In this document: one piece after another, positions 47,381 through 58,568 of the stretch | Position numbering within the stretch: the stretch's first letter is position 1 | Layout of the letters: each line of letters begins with the position of its first letter | From: Phialophora verrucosa | Lineage: Eukaryota; Ascomycota; Eurotiomycetes; Chaetothyriales; Herpotrichiellaceae | Reading direction: 5' to 3' | NCBI GenBank assembly: GCA_002099365.1 | Contig: MSED01000009.1 | Span: 1,798,001 to 1,862,000, forward strand | Length of the DNA stretch: 64,000 nt | The notes under the pieces: generated by a model | Told to the model about the DNA's origin: nothing | Seen by the model: only the letters and a program-made list of their open reading frames with translations | Database searches by the model: none | Program-made: the position numbers and the translations under genes

Positions 47381-48359
47381 ATGACTCCCCTGAGACTCCT
47401 GTCACGCCGAGTGACCACTTTTTCAGCTGCTCCACAGTCTCTTCCGCGTCTGGTCCGATTCCAGTCCACATCCAGCGGCTACGAGAACATCATCGTCTCA
47501 TCTCCCCGGCCCGGCGTTGGTCTAAGTATGGTTGACCTGAGATTTGTCACGGCCAATTCCCTCGCTAATAGACATAGTCACTCTGAACCGACCGAGGGCT
47601 CTCAATGCGCTCTCAAGTGCCTTGTTCGTCGAACTCAATGACGCACTGAAGAAGTATGAAGAGGACAAAGATGTTGGTGCCATTGTCATTACGGGCAATG
47701 ACAAGGCTTTTGCAGGTAGACGCAGCGTCATTAAGAGCAGGACATAAGCTGACATCTCATGAACAGCCGGCGCGGACATCAAGGAAATGGCACCCTTGAC
47801 CTTTTCTGAAGCATATGTTAACAACTTCATTGCGCCCTGGTCCTATTTGACAACCCTCCGAAAGCCCGTCATTTCAGCTGTGTCGGGCCACGCTCTTGGC
47901 GGGGGCTGCGAGTTGGCCATGATGTGCGACATTTTATACTGTACGAAAACGGCCAATTTTGGTCAACCTGAGATCAAGCTGGGCACCATCCCTGGCGCCG
48001 GCGGCTCTCAGCGCCTGACGGCTGCCTTTGGCAAAAGCAAGGCCATGGAGATCATTCTGACAGGGAATAATTTCAGCGGAGAAGATGCAGAGAAGTACGG
48101 TCTTGCCGCCAAAGCCTTCGACGGCGGGAACAAGGAAGTCCTGGAGGGCGCTCTCAACACGGCCGAGAAGATCGCAAGCTACAGCCGAGTAGCTGTCATC
48201 GCAGGAAAGGAGGTTGTGAACAAGAGCCAAGATCTCGGTGTTAGAGAGGGCGTCGAATACGAAAGACGCATCTTCCACAGCCTATTCGGTAGTCAGGACC
48301 AGAAAGTCGGCATGAAAGCTTTTGCCGAGAAGAAGAAGCCTGAGTGGACGAACTCTTGA
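47381..48359 (+). CDS. mitochondrial enoyl-CoA hydratase
   Basis: Hydrates 2-trans-enoyl-CoA in mitochondrial beta-oxidation and branched amino-acid breakdown. Three exons: 47381-47525, 47578-47715 and 47767-48359, with introns of 52 bp (GTATGG to ATAG) and 51 bp (GTAGAC to ACAG), both phase 1. The junctions restore [15 protein letters not shown] and [13 protein letters not shown]; the product is 291 residues. The first 30 residues ([14 protein letters not shown]...) are Arg/Ser-rich with no acids, a mitochondrial presequence. Crotonase landmarks are complete: the oxyanion-hole [14 protein letters not shown] and both catalytic glutamates (in GGCELAMM and [16 protein letters not shown]). It is divergent from rer1. 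Confidence 0.96.
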
Positions 48360-50628
48360 TGTCCTAAAGAGTTGACAGAACCCCTTCACGGTCGACAAGG
48401 TCCAAACAACACTTTCATGCACACCATGGTTGTCCGAGCGGTCGGTTTGTGTATACTATCATGTAGCAGTCTCTTCCTGACACCGCTTGCAACCGAACGG
48501 GTAGGGTATAGGGGGGATAAGGCTGAAAGGCCCTAATACGCCTCCACCTGCATTCTCTACAAGGCAACTGCTAAAATCCGAATCGTAGGTGGCTGCTGTG
48601 TGCCGCTTCAAGCGTTTCGCTTACAGCTAAAGCTCTCTCCATGCCGTTCCCAGCTGACGTGAGGAGGCTCGTGAAATTCCCCCTTGCTCCGTTCTGCAAA
48701 ACGAACGGTCAAACTTGCGGAGAATTCGCGTGGGCTTGGAGTTTCCCCTGTAATCAGGTTCCATGACCAATCAAGTCGTCGTGAGGTTCCCATCGTGTAC
48801 TTAGCACTGACAATAACTTCTAGAGAGCGGGCTAATAGTGGCCTCGTGCTTGAGGGACCGGGGCTATATGCGTAAGATCGGGTATACGATACATTCGGAT
48901 TTAACCCAGGCGGTGGCTACATACAAGGGACCCTCGTTTCTCCAGCCCCCGGCACAATTTGAAGCAGGCAGAGGCCACCGCTGACCAGAGTGCCGAGTCG
49001 TCGTTGGCCAGCAGATATTCGGCTTCCAACCATGTGCCAGTTCCCATTATCACTACTATTATCAGTCATCTCGACATTGCATGACGAAGTGAACGATCGA
49101 TGTCTGTGCACTTTCCGAGGCCGTATTTGTAGCCTGCTCCGAAGTGAGTAAACAAAAAATGCTCTGGAAAAGCGCAATTCCGCAAACACCCACTCCTCAC
49201 AGTCGACAATTGCACACCGGTATTCCTGAGGGATGATACATACAAGCGCAGGCCCCACGGAGCTAACTAGGGCTTGGATACCACATATGTACTGTGAAGT
49301 GTTGTTCAACCATTTCGGCGGATCCGGTTCTTCTAGCTGCGACGTCAATCCATATAACGAGCGCCTAGCGCCTGACTGGCCCATTTGCCTGTCGCGCTCT
49401 AGTTGACAAATCGTGTCGGGGGTATGGTTCGCCCCCACGAGAGTTTCTGTCAAGAGGATACGGGCGATGACACGAGCGTTCATAGGACTGACTACGTGGA
49501 GATCTGGAACACGAATGTTCCTGACCATGAATACACGGATTTTACTTCGTGCAGATTCGGCGACAAGTCCAGTGTTGGAGTCTCAGGTCTGGCTGCTGCT
49601 GGGCAGATTGAGTGCAAACGACCCAATCGAGATAGGGAAAACCTTCGGCTTCCATCTTCCGAGGTGACAGGGTCCGTTTAGCTAGATCGACAGGTACTTT
49701 GGGTAATACGAATCGGTCTGTTTGTAGCTCGTAAGTGCGAACTTGGAACGACACGGTAGCCTAAAGCCGGCTCAGGCAGCCCTGTATAGCCCGAAGGAGA
49801 AATCCGCTATCTCCAGTCGAAGATGGGAAGTTCAACCATTTTCATACCTCATGACCTTCAAAGTGTAACGGAGAAACCTTCGGAGCCGCAATCGAAGAAG
49901 CCCATTCAGCCCTGACAAGCTGATGACCTGGTCCCATCATAACTCTACTCGTACTGGCATAAACTCTGCTGAATAAGCCAGTGCAAAGTACGAGCTCTTT
50001 ATGCTCCTGCCAAGCGGTGGCGGCCGCGACAGGCGCACGCACACAATAAGCACTGAAGTCGCAACGGTGACTCCACCACGCTGCTCTACTGCTTACCTTT
50101 GTCGTTTAGACCCCGTCTGGAACGACAAATCTCCAGCCAGATCGGTAACCCGTCGTGTAACTTGCTGACTTCCCTCGCGTGCTAGACCTTTCCGGGCATT
50201 CCCCCTCCAGCGGGGTAACAGGATGGGGTCCAGCAATAGCAAGTAGTGTTCGTATTTTTTGGCTTGGTGGACCCAAGATGCCCTCGATGCATCAGGAATA
50301 TGCTACCTGCTCGTGCAAAACGGTGTGCTGCTGTCTCTTGGCTTGCCTCGGTTGGTTCCGACGGGTCCAAATCCAGAGGCTAGGGATGCTGCTGGCCTTA
50401 ACGGTTGACATGTCGCTAGACCTGATCCAACGTTGGGTGGATGGTGACTGGTGACCGTTGCTGGGCAGTTTGATGTTTCACCAAGCTGACCTCGAGTCAG
50501 TGGTGTGGGTGTCGAACGTATATAATCCCTCGCTGTCCGGGACTTCCACTGCTTCTCAAGGACTTCTTTCATCACACAGTCGATCAGCATCACCAGCCGA
50601 ACATCTTTGCACTTGTCAGTCGTCAGCC
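48360..50628. other. 2.3-kb intergenic region
   Basis: No supported gene. A minus-strand ATG frame of 203 codons (48917-49528) has no signal, domain or family I recognise. One TACTCGTA is at 49946. The right end is the aldehyde dehydrogenase promoter. Confidence 0.5.
50519..50525 (+). promoter_or_regulatory. TATA box of aldehyde dehydrogenase
   Basis: TATATAA lies 110 bp before the start codon, followed by a C/T-rich leader; a layout typical of strongly expressed fungal metabolic genes. Confidence 0.65.
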
Positions 50629-52158
50629 ATGGCTCCTTCAGCAACCACCGACGCCCCCACTGAGGGCTACAAGCCAAAGCGCATTGAAGATGGTCTCTTC
50701 ATCAACGGCGAGTTTGTTCCTTCAAAATCCGGCAAGAAGTTCGACATCATCAACCCCAACAATGAGAAGTTCGCCGCATCCGTCTATGAGGCCGGGGCTG
50801 AGGACGTTGATGAGGCTGTCAAGGCCGCTCAAGCCGCTTTCCCTGCCTGGTCGGCCCTGTCGGCCTCTGACAGACAAGGCTACATCATGAAGTTGGCTGA
50901 TGCCATCGAGAGGAACTTGGAAGAGATCGGGTACCTGGAAGCCATCAGCATGGGCAAGCCATACATCGGCGACTGTGAGTGCTGCAACATCCTTTCATTG
51001 AACAGATGCTGACTTCTTCCAGTCTTCGGTGCTTACGGCGTCCAGATCCTTCGATACTTCGCCAGCAGGGCTCTCGACGTCCAGGGCGACTCCTCCCTCA
51101 ACACCAAGGACTTCGTCAACATCACCTTCCGTCAACCCTTTGGCGTCTGCGGTGCCATCATCCCATGGAACGTTCCTCTCCTCATGCTGATCAACAAGGT
51201 TGGCCCCGCGCTGGCCACCGGTAACACCCTCGTTCTCAAGTCTTCCGAGAAATCTCCCCTGTCCTCCCTCGTCATCGGTCGGTTGTGCCAGGAAATCGGG
51301 TTGCCCAAGGGTGTCTTGAACATTCTCAGCGGCTACGGTCGGCCGTGTGGTGAAGCCATCGCCAAGCACATGGACATCCGCAAGGTGTCCTTCACCGGCT
51401 CAGTCATTGCCGGCCGCGCCGTCAAGAAGGCCGCCGCCGAATCCAACCTCAAGAACGTCACCCTGGAGCTCGGCGGCAAGAGCCCCCTGGTCATTTTCGA
51501 CGACGCCGACCTCGCAAAGGCCGTCCCCGCGTCTGCCTTCTCCATCCTGGCCAACTCCGGCCAAGCTTGTATTGCTTCCTCGAGAGTCTATGTCCACGCC
51601 AACATCGCCGACAAGTTTATGGAGGCGATGAAGACGGCGATGGTGCAGATGGGCGCCTCGGGCGACGCCACCGTCGCAGGCACAAGACGCGGTCCCCAGG
51701 CCGACAAGATCCAGTTCGACCGCGTGATGAGCTACCTTAACTACGCCAAGGACAACAAGCTCGACATGCCCATCGGCGGCGGCCGCGAAGGCACCACGGG
51801 ATACTTCATCGAGCCCACGATCATCGCCAACGCGCCCGAGGACTCCAAGGTCATGAAGGAGGAGATTTTCGGCCCTGTCGTGTGCGTCAACACCTTCACC
51901 GACGAGGACGAGGTGCTCAAGCGCGCCAACGACACCGAGTACGGCCTGTACGCCAGTGTCTTCACCAAGGACATCTCGCGGGCGCTGCGCGTCGCGAAGC
52001 AATTGGAGGCCGGGTCCGTGGGCGTCAACTGCACGAGCCCGACCATGGCCATCGACATGCCGTTCGGCGGATTCAAGCAGAGCGGCGACGGCCGCGAGTT
52101 GAGCAAGTACTCGACAGACTTCTGGACCGAGTTGAAGTCCGTGTTCATCGCATTGTAA
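50629..52158 (+). CDS. NAD(P)-dependent aldehyde dehydrogenase
   Basis: Oxidises aldehydes to acids; closest in layout to the cytosolic/retinal-type ALDH1 family used by fungi for acetaldehyde and related substrates. Two exons: 50629-50974 and 51023-52158. The 48-bp intron (GTGAGT to TCCAG, phase 1) restores YIGD-FFGAYGVQ; the product is 493 residues. Key elements are the coenzyme-site FGVCGAIIPWNVPLLM, the FTGSVIAGRAV Rossmann turn, the general base Glu in LELGGK, the catalytic Cys in NSGQACIASSRV, EEIFGPVVCV and the closing GGFKQSGDGRELS. No targeting peptide before GLFINGEFVPS, so probably cytosolic. The upstream in-frame ATG at 50458 precedes the TATA box and is not used. The codons are strongly C-ending, suggesting high expression. 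Confidence 0.96.
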
Positions 52159-52873
52159 AATGAGGGCCCGACATGAAACGTGTACGGGGGATGCGTGCTT
52201 GGGGACGGACGAGTAACGCCTGCCTAGTATAACGAGCATATATTATGAATGAATAAATAAATAAATGACTAGACTTCCCTCTACTTCTCGAGACCAGACA
52301 CTCCTGGATCCGGACCGCGGAGTATATCATGTCTGGAGCGGAAGCCGTGTCTCCCGTGCGGCAGCCTCGCTCTCATTGTATATTGATGTATTTAAGTATC
52401 TCACAACTCAGGCCTCCCTGATAGAACCGGTACGCGACGGGAGCGTATTCGCTTCTCCTCCACAGGTCACGACCGCACCCGCCACCAGTACGTAGTGGTT
52501 CGATCTTGCAGGGTGACGTGTGTGCTAATTTGCTGGCCCTGTACGGGATCCGTCGGCGGAGATGCAAAAGATGCCCATAGTGCGAGGCTGGAGTGTTATT
52601 CGTACTATCTCGTATATGTCTAGTCTCGGTCGAGACATGATCTCGTTCATGCAGATGGGGTCTGCCAATCACTCGCATGGCTGTGGATCGTGCCTTTGGA
52701 TGAGCGTAAATCAAGCGCTATATGCGGGCTGGTTTTGCCCCTGATCCGAGAGGGCACATGGAGCATCTTAGATTCTAACCTCTAGGCTTGATGAAGCCTT
52801 TCTATCTCTAATTGGAGCGCTATCAACGGCGGGGATTGTGTATCTGCCGTGACGCGCTCTCTCCGTGCTCTTC
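52159..52873. other. convergent intergenic region
   Basis: 715 bp between the ends of the aldehyde dehydrogenase and reductase genes. It contains a short AAATAAATAAATAAATGA run (about 52252-52268), likely part of a 3' UTR. No gene seen. Confidence 0.65.
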
Positions 52874-53878
52874 CTAGGCGCCGACGTCCAGCAACGACTT
52901 CACTGTATCCTTGACACTCTCTTCCAGAGTCCTGTACTTCAATCTCAACACCTGCTTGCTCCTCGAGTTGTCGATGTCGTAGACATCAGCCGGCCTGTCG
53001 CTTTTGATCTCCGCCGGCAGCTTGTCAGCGAGATCAGGGAAATCCTTCTTGATGATCTCGGCGATTTCAGCGTTCGAGTAGTGGCCCGCTGTGACGAAAA
53101 AGCGCTTCCCGCCTGCTTCGGGGACTTCGAGAGCCCTGACATGAGCGAGGGCCACGTCTCGAACGTCAACCCAGATGAAGACACCTGTCGGGGGCAGGCC
53201 GGACTCCTTGGTCCGTCCTTGGATCATGTTCCTCACGCGTTCGTTGGACGTGTTGATGGCGTCGAGCGAGTTCAGATAGTGGACGACAGGACCTAGCACT
53301 AGAGGAGGGTTGATTGTTGCAATGTCGAAGTTGGGTTTTTCCTTCTCCACAAACTCCCATGCTGCCCTCTCGGCGAATGTCTTTGAGGCGCGGTAGGCGT
53401 TCGCAGGGTTTTGGACGGCTTCCTCTTCGGTGATAGGGTTCCAGTTCTTCTCGGAATAAACCTTCTCGTGCGTTGTCGCGTTGAGGATGGCGGCGAATGA
53501 TGAAGTGATGACTATTCGCTTGACGGTGGGTGCGTATTTCTTGACGGCTTTGAGGATCCCTGTCGTGCCAATGATGGCGGGGTCTAACAGGTCTTTCTTC
53601 GGGTCGGTCACGTTGAAATGGAATGGTGATGCGGTATGTAAGACTCCTTCAAAGGGAGGATCTGACTTGACTGCCTCATCGAAGGCATCTTCCTTTGCGA
53701 TATCTCCAACGATCACATAGCTGAGCTTATTCTTGGGCTGGTCGGGGTGGTTGTTTAGGATTTTCTGACCCTTCTCGTCCGAGCGTACAGTGAACACGAC
53801 GCTGTGGCCATGCTGGAGCAGGTAGTCGACGCAGTGAGCGGCGATAAAGCCAGAACCACCAGTCAAGAGGACTCTCAT
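52874..53878 (-). CDS. Gre2/DFR-like NAD(P)H aldehyde-ketone reductase
   Basis: Extended short-chain dehydrogenase of 334 residues, like yeast Gre2 (methylglyoxal/isovaleraldehyde reductase) and plant dihydroflavonol reductases. The N-terminal Rossmann motif is TGGSGFIAAH (about 6-15), followed by FTVRSDEKGQKIL, where the Arg suggests NADPH preference. The active site has ITSSFAAIL (Ser) and YRASK (Tyr-Lys), then NPPLVLGP. The start at 53878 gives MRVLLTGGSGF directly. An in-frame ATG 33 codons earlier (53977) would add an Arg-rich presequence, but it sits only 18 bp from the TATA box. The substrate cannot be told from sequence. It converges with the aldehyde dehydrogenase gene. Confidence 0.9.
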   Translation of the reverse strand: MRVLLTGGSGFIAAHCVDYLLQHGHSVVFTVRSDEKGQKILNNHPDQPKNKLSYVIVGDIAKEDAFDEAVKSDPPFEGVLHTASPFHFNVTDPKKDLLDPAIIGTTGILKAVKKYAPTVKRIVITSSFAAILNATTHEKVYSEKNWNPITEEEAVQNPANAYRASKTFAERAAWEFVEKEKPNFDIATINPPLVLGPVVHYLNSLDAINTSNERVRNMIQGRTKESGLPPTGVFIWVDVRDVALAHVRALEVPEAGGKRFFVTAGHYSNAEIAEIIKKDFPDLADKLPAEIKSDRPADVYDIDNSRSKQVLRLKYRTLEESVKDTVKSLLDVGA

Positions 53879-54677
53879 GTTGTCGGATCTGGGCTGAAAA
53901 TGTCTTCTAGATTGCTGATGTGCTAGGATCTGTGGACGGCGAAGGAACTTGACAACATTCGATCGAACAGGCAGCATGGGACTGTTATATAGTTTTTTCG
54001 AAGCATTGATAACCCGGCGGCTATCGGCGAAAAGCCCGTCACGACAGAGATAGCCCCGATGATGTCTTGTTGCTCAATCAGAGTCGAGTAAATCTGTGAT
54101 CGTCACGTCATTATCCCATTACCCTGAACAACAGTTCGGCCCTTGCAGATATAACGATAGGCTCGCCATCTCCCGCGCCGCGTGTTGATGGAGTTGATTG
54201 ACCTCATCTCCGCTAAGCCCGTCAGAGTCAGGCTATCCTATCCACATGCCACGACTCGTGGGTGCATTCCTGCACGGTTGTGCCTTTCCGATGCGATTGT
54301 GCCTGGGGTTCTCCGATTTTCTAGACCCCTCAGGTTTGCCCGCTTCATCCACTCTCGCCGAGCTAAATGGAATCAAGAGGCTGAATGCCTAGAAATGAGC
54401 GGAGTTAGTCAAGGGATTTAGATAAGCCCGTCGATTGTAGAGGACGAGGAAGATAGCAACACCATCAGCAGACATTTCGCAAAGAGCTCCTTGAGGGCTT
54501 GTTGAACGTGAAAGAACGCAGGTGAGATGCAAGTGAAATGCGGTTGAAATGAGGGGAAATTTTCGTCGTAGGCGCCGCCGAACCCAAAGCGCTCCGCCAC
54601 CAACCACAAGGCTGCCGTGGGCGTGACTTTCATTCGTTTCGCACCGACACCATACATCACCTGGAAGAGCCAGCAGC
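53879..54677. other. divergent region upstream of reductase and rtf2
   Basis: About 800 bp between two divergent start codons. A 132-codon minus-strand frame (54418-54816) overlaps the rtf2 start and is not supported. Confidence 0.55.
53995..54001 (-). promoter_or_regulatory. TATA box of Gre2-like gene
   Basis: On the minus strand this reads TATATAA. Its end is 117 bp from the ATG at 53878 and only 18 bp from the ATG at 53977, favouring the inner start. Confidence 0.65.
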
Positions 54678-55687
54678 ATGGGCAACGACGGAGGAAGGTA
54701 AGATGATTGACTTCGCTACGTGTTGCACCTACACTAACATGTAAAAGTATTCCCACACGGCGCGAGCTCGTCAAAGAAGCCGCTCGAAACCCTACCGCGA
54801 CAGAACTGAAAGACAAGCAAAAAGAGCGCCTCGCTCATCGATGGTCGACATGCCCGATTTCCCTTAAACCGCTCATCAAGCCCGTGGTATCCGATTACTC
54901 GGGGGAATTATACAATAAAGACGCCGTCATTCAATTTCTGCTGTCCGCCGAGGCAAGTTCCGTGGATAAGGAAGAGTACGAGAAGTTCATTCAAGGACGC
55001 ATTAGGAGTCTGAAGGATGTTGTCGAAGTACTTTTTGAGACAGAGCATGACGAAAAGACCCGGTCGGAGAGATGGATCTGCCCTGTTACCTCCAAAGCAC
55101 TGGGCCCGAACGTGAAAGCAGTCTATCTCGTCCCCTGCGGCCATGCTTTCTCTCACGAAGCAATCAAGGAGATGAAAAGCGAGGGAAAATGTGTACAGTG
55201 TGCGACACCATACGAAGAGCGAGACGTCATCCCTATCCTGCCCAGCACAGAGAGAGACAAGGCAGCCGTAATCGAACGGATCGAGACTCTGAGATCCCTT
55301 GGTCTCACCCACTCTCTCAAGAGAGCCAGCGGAAGCAAGAAGCGAAAGGCGAATGGTGACAGCAAAATTGAAGCTGCCGCAGACGATCCGGATTTGCAAA
55401 ACAAAAATTCAAATGGAGAGAGCAAGTCAGTCGCAGGCAACATCTCTCGGTCGGCCACGCCTCAGTCGTCTACTTCGGCCCCGAAATCATCGAGCGGCAT
55501 TAAGAATGTAGCAACCGCCAGTCTTACTGCTCGAGTACTCGAGGAAGAAGAAGCCAGGAAAAGAAGACGACGTGAAAATGAGAATATTAGCTCTCTGTAC
55601 AAAAAGAAATCGGACGACAAGGTGATGAGCAAGGGAGACTTCATGACGCGGGGCTACAGCATTCCTGCAAATGCTCGACATCAATGA
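54678..55687 (+). CDS. rtf2: Rtf2 replication-termination factor
   Basis: Nuclear protein with a RING-like fold; in fission yeast it stabilises forks paused at the RTS1 barrier and affects splicing. Two exons: a 20-bp first exon (54678-54697) and 54748-55687. The 50-bp intron (GTAAGA to AAAAG, CTAAC branch-like site) is in phase 2. The joined start MGNDGGSIPTRRELVKEAAR is the family hallmark; the product is 319 residues. The Rtf2 domain includes HRWSTCPISLKPLIKPVVSD, WICPVTSKALG, YLVPCGHAFS and CVQCATPYEERDVIPI. The rest is a Lys-rich, Ser-rich tail that ends with the conserved KGDFMTRGYSIPANA. The tiny first exon means an annotation beginning at the long frame would lose the true N-terminus. 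Confidence 0.95.
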
Positions 55688-56420
55688 TGGACCAAGTCAG
55701 CTCCGTAACTATGCCGAGATGGATCCATTGCATACTCTCCCGTGGGAGTGAGTGTCGATAACAGCTCACAAGAGATCCAACAACCTTGTTCAGAGGAGTT
55801 TTGATTTCCTAACAGGTGCTTAGGACGTTGCAGCGAACACACTATCGAACGCCATATCTTTGCTATTATACAGCAACCAGGGGAAAAGCAGATCGTAATT
55901 TTCCCACCGCGATGTACCATGAGATATATCCCAGGACCAACCTTCCGACGTTCGTCCGCTGAAGATTGGCTTACTCCGAGCCTGGCTTACTGGCTCATCC
56001 ATCAGCCGAAGGGTATGGCATGTGTTTCGATGATCGTGAATGAAACCCAACTAGAGGAGGAATTGACCGACGGCACTGATTACTGCATTTCTCGTCGCCC
56101 TAGCCGCTTGAGGTATGGCTAAGCCTTAGAGGAGATGGAAATCACAACACCACTGCGTAGGATAGTCTACGGTCTCTGGATCCCGTCGGACTCCACCATT
56201 CTGGTGCTTTGTCGGCGCGGCAATATTTCAGTATAAAACCAACGATGTCTCCCTCGAAGCAAAGAGATCATCAAGCCTGGAATTACTTGAGTCAAGTGAC
56301 CTACAGTTTCACTTCAAGACGACCGGGATACTCGCAGAAGGTTTGCGGCCTTTGCCCACTTCGCCGTTGTCAACAATCCCTTGAGACCCAGCTCAAGTCG
56401 ACTCGACCGTTCCATACAAC
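55688..56420. other. intergenic before SDR gene
   Basis: Holds the rtf2 3' UTR and the SDR promoter. Short frames on both strands without features. Confidence 0.6.
56232..56238 (+). promoter_or_regulatory. TATA box of SDR gene
   Basis: TATAAAA, 189 bp before the ATG at 56421 and 243 bp before the ATG at 56475. Confidence 0.5.
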
Positions 56421-57374
56421 ATGTCCAAGTTCCCTTCTTTCACTCCAACATGGCGCCACTCGCCTGCCACCATCATGGACCCTCTCACTCCCTCACTTTC
56501 TGCTCAACACAAGACTGTGCTTGTCACGGGTGCAGGTTCAGGGATTGGGAAAGCAACCGCTATAGCATTCGCGCAGGCAACAGCACGCACTGTCATTATT
56601 ACAGGAAGGACACAATCCTCCCTCGACAGGGCGAAGTTGGAAATCGAGGAGGCGGCCAAGGTCCAGAACAACCGCAACTTTCAATGTGTCGCCTTCCGCG
56701 CCGATGTTACCGATTCGGAGGCCATTAACGAGGTGTTTTCCCAGGCTGTTCGAAATTTCGGCGGCGTTGATGTCCTCGTTTCGAATGCTGGATATCTGGA
56801 CAAGCACTCCCTGATTGCTGACTCCAACCTTGATGATTATTGGCAATGCTTCGAGACAAACGTCAAAGGCGCACTGGTCGTCGCCAAAGCATTTCTCAAG
56901 TCTCACCCTCATTTGCAGTCGTCAGCTGCAACTCCGGCCGATTCGACGACCTCCAAACCCGTGATCATCAACATCTCGACGGGAGCTGCCCATCTGCCAC
57001 CGCATATTCTGCCCACATTCTCAGCATATGCCTCCTCAAAGCTCGCTGCGTGGCACATATTCGACTTCGTCCAGGCAGAAAATCCCGGGACCCTCTCGGT
57101 GTTCAACATTCAACCGGGCGAGATTCCCACTGCAATGGCAAAGAAGGGGCATAGGGATCTTGCGAAAGACGACGTGCGCTTACCTGCACATTGGTGTGTG
57201 TGGCTTGCTGCTAAGGCAGAAACCGACGCTGCATTTTTGAAAGGCAGGTTTGTCTGGGCGAACTGGGACCTGGAAGAGCTTCTGAGACGACGGGAACAGG
57301 TCGAAAAAGAGGATCTCCTAAAGGTGGTGTTGAGTGGCTGGGGCGCAGAATTCGTCGAGAAGTTTGTGGACTAA
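56421..57374 (+). CDS. classical short-chain dehydrogenase/reductase
   Basis: NAD(P)-dependent oxidoreductase of the classical SDR family. From the ATG at 56421 it is 317 residues; the next ATG (56475, 299 residues) gives MDPLTPSLSAQHKTVLVTGAG, which resembles relatives more, so the first 18 residues are doubtful. Motifs are the cofactor loop TGAGSGIG, the adenine-site Asp in RADVTDSEA, NAG in LVSNAGYLD, active-site Ser in ISTGAAHL, the YASSK catalytic pair, and NIQPGEIPT where the family has the PG motif. The C-terminus (GRFVWANWDLEEL) matches a Pezizomycotina SDR subgroup. No targeting signal. Substrate unknown; single exon. Confidence 0.9.
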   Translation: MSKFPSFTPTWRHSPATIMDPLTPSLSAQHKTVLVTGAGSGIGKATAIAFAQATARTVIITGRTQSSLDRAKLEIEEAAKVQNNRNFQCVAFRADVTDSEAINEVFSQAVRNFGGVDVLVSNAGYLDKHSLIADSNLDDYWQCFETNVKGALVVAKAFLKSHPHLQSSAATPADSTTSKPVIINISTGAAHLPPHILPTFSAYASSKLAAWHIFDFVQAENPGTLSVFNIQPGEIPTAMAKKGHRDLAKDDVRLPAHWCVWLAAKAETDAAFLKGRFVWANWDLEELLRRREQVEKEDLLKVVLSGWGAEFVEKFVD

Positions 57375-58307
57375 AGCCGACGCATCGCTTCCGAACACAG
57401 ACGTGGGGATGGACTATCGTGGCGTTGGGACTACGAAGAACGATAAGCAGTACTGGCGGAGCAAATCTCGAGACGTCGGCACTGTCAGGACCTAGTTCGG
57501 AACTGCTCCAGAAAGCACGTAGCGGTTCTGGTGTCTTTGTCGGCTGATGAGCAATGGGGCCCCCTCTCTCCTGGAGAGGCAGCTTCGCACCGCCCGATCC
57601 AACCTGGCGTCGTGGCCCATTTGGCACATCTATCTGAACACCAAGCATTGAAGGATGCCCGTCAAATCTTTCCGTCAACTCGTGCCACTACAAGCCACTG
57701 CTCAAAGCATTCAGGGCATGCTGCTGTGCACCACACGAAAGGGAGATGGAGTCGAAACAACAGGGTGTCAGATGTTGCCGCAAAGTTTGGATCTGCTCCT
57801 CGATTTTGATCTCTGCCAAGTAGCAAGCTGAAGGGCCTTTCATTTATTCTTGCCAAATCGCATGAGACGCTGCAGTGCAGGCATCATGCCTTGTCCGGAT
57901 GAATTGTGGCTTTGTCTTCAACCTGCCCGCAGACTTATTCAGAAGGCTCCATGTATTCAACAATCAGCATGCAGTTGGCAGTCGTCTCGTCCACTGTCCA
58001 TTGTTGACGCTCTAAAGCTGTGGTGCCCCTTCTTTGTGGGATACTGAGCATTGTTTTGAGGGTTACTTCTTTCTCTGCTTCCCTATCTGTCTCCAACAAA
58101 GTCCCCTTGTTCTCGTGGACTCCTGGCAGCCAACAAGGCAGCTGTCGCACTCTGCGACAAAGAGCAATCATTCCTGTCCGAAGTCTTTGCGCCTCTCACT
58201 GCCAGCCGTTCCTGTCTATTTAAAGCACTAATTAATCTCACCCATCCAGAGTTCTCCCTTTTCAACATCGAAACTGCAGCGCCTAGGGTCCGAGAGAAGA
58301 ACCAACC
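57375..58307. other. intergenic before small membrane-protein gene
   Basis: About 930 bp with no supported gene; a 155-codon minus-strand frame (57211-57678) overlaps the SDR coding end and has no features. Confidence 0.6.
58217..58223 (+). promoter_or_regulatory. TATA-like box of small membrane-protein gene
   Basis: TATTTAA, 91 bp before the ATG at 58308, followed by a leader free of ATG. Confidence 0.5.
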
Positions 58308-58568
58308 ATGACCGTCAGCACAGGTGCCATTGTTGGAATCATTGCCGGCATCATCGCCGTTCTCGCAATCCTACTCTGCCTGTGCCGAGGTGGAGGCGAC
58401 GACTACGATTACGAAGCCCATTATGCTAACCAGTGGCCAGGCGAGTCCCGCCATCGCGCGCGCCGCCGTCACGACGACATGGATGGTGCTTCGCATGTCT
58501 TGGGAAACATGGCATCATGGGATCGACGACCTCGTCAGCCTCCTCGAGCCTACACTCGATACCGTTGA
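58308..58568 (+). CDS. 86-residue single-pass membrane protein
   Basis: A small protein with one strong transmembrane helix at about 6-27 (IVGIIAGIIAVLAILLCLC), flanked outside by only five residues. The rest is a hydrophilic tail: GGGDDYDYEAHYANQW, then the Arg/His-rich RHRARRRHDD, then RPRQPPRAYTRYR at the C-terminus. This is a type III-like layout with a basic tail after the helix, so the tail is probably cytosolic; there is no cleavable signal. ATG context ACCAACCATGA is good, and a TATA-like box lies 91 bp upstream. I do not recognise a family; comparable small fungal membrane peptides are often unannotated. Confidence 0.6.
   Translation: MTVSTGAIVGIIAGIIAVLAILLCLCRGGGDDYDYEAHYANQWPGESRHRARRRHDDMDGASHVLGNMASWDRRPRQPPRAYTRYR

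Noticed and set aside
48425..48500. GTCCGAGCGGTC resembling a Leu/Ser tRNA A box
   Set aside because: No B box follows at tRNA distance and no cloverleaf can be drawn.
48917..49528. 203-codon minus-strand frame with an ATG
   Set aside because: No signal peptide, domain or recognisable motif, no promoter signal and no extending exon that I could find. Spliced RNA would be needed to revive it.
50629..57374. Possible metabolite gene cluster (aldehyde dehydrogenase, reductase, SDR)
   Set aside because: No backbone synthase, P450, regulator or exporter is present, and Rtf2, a housekeeping gene, lies between the oxidoreductases.
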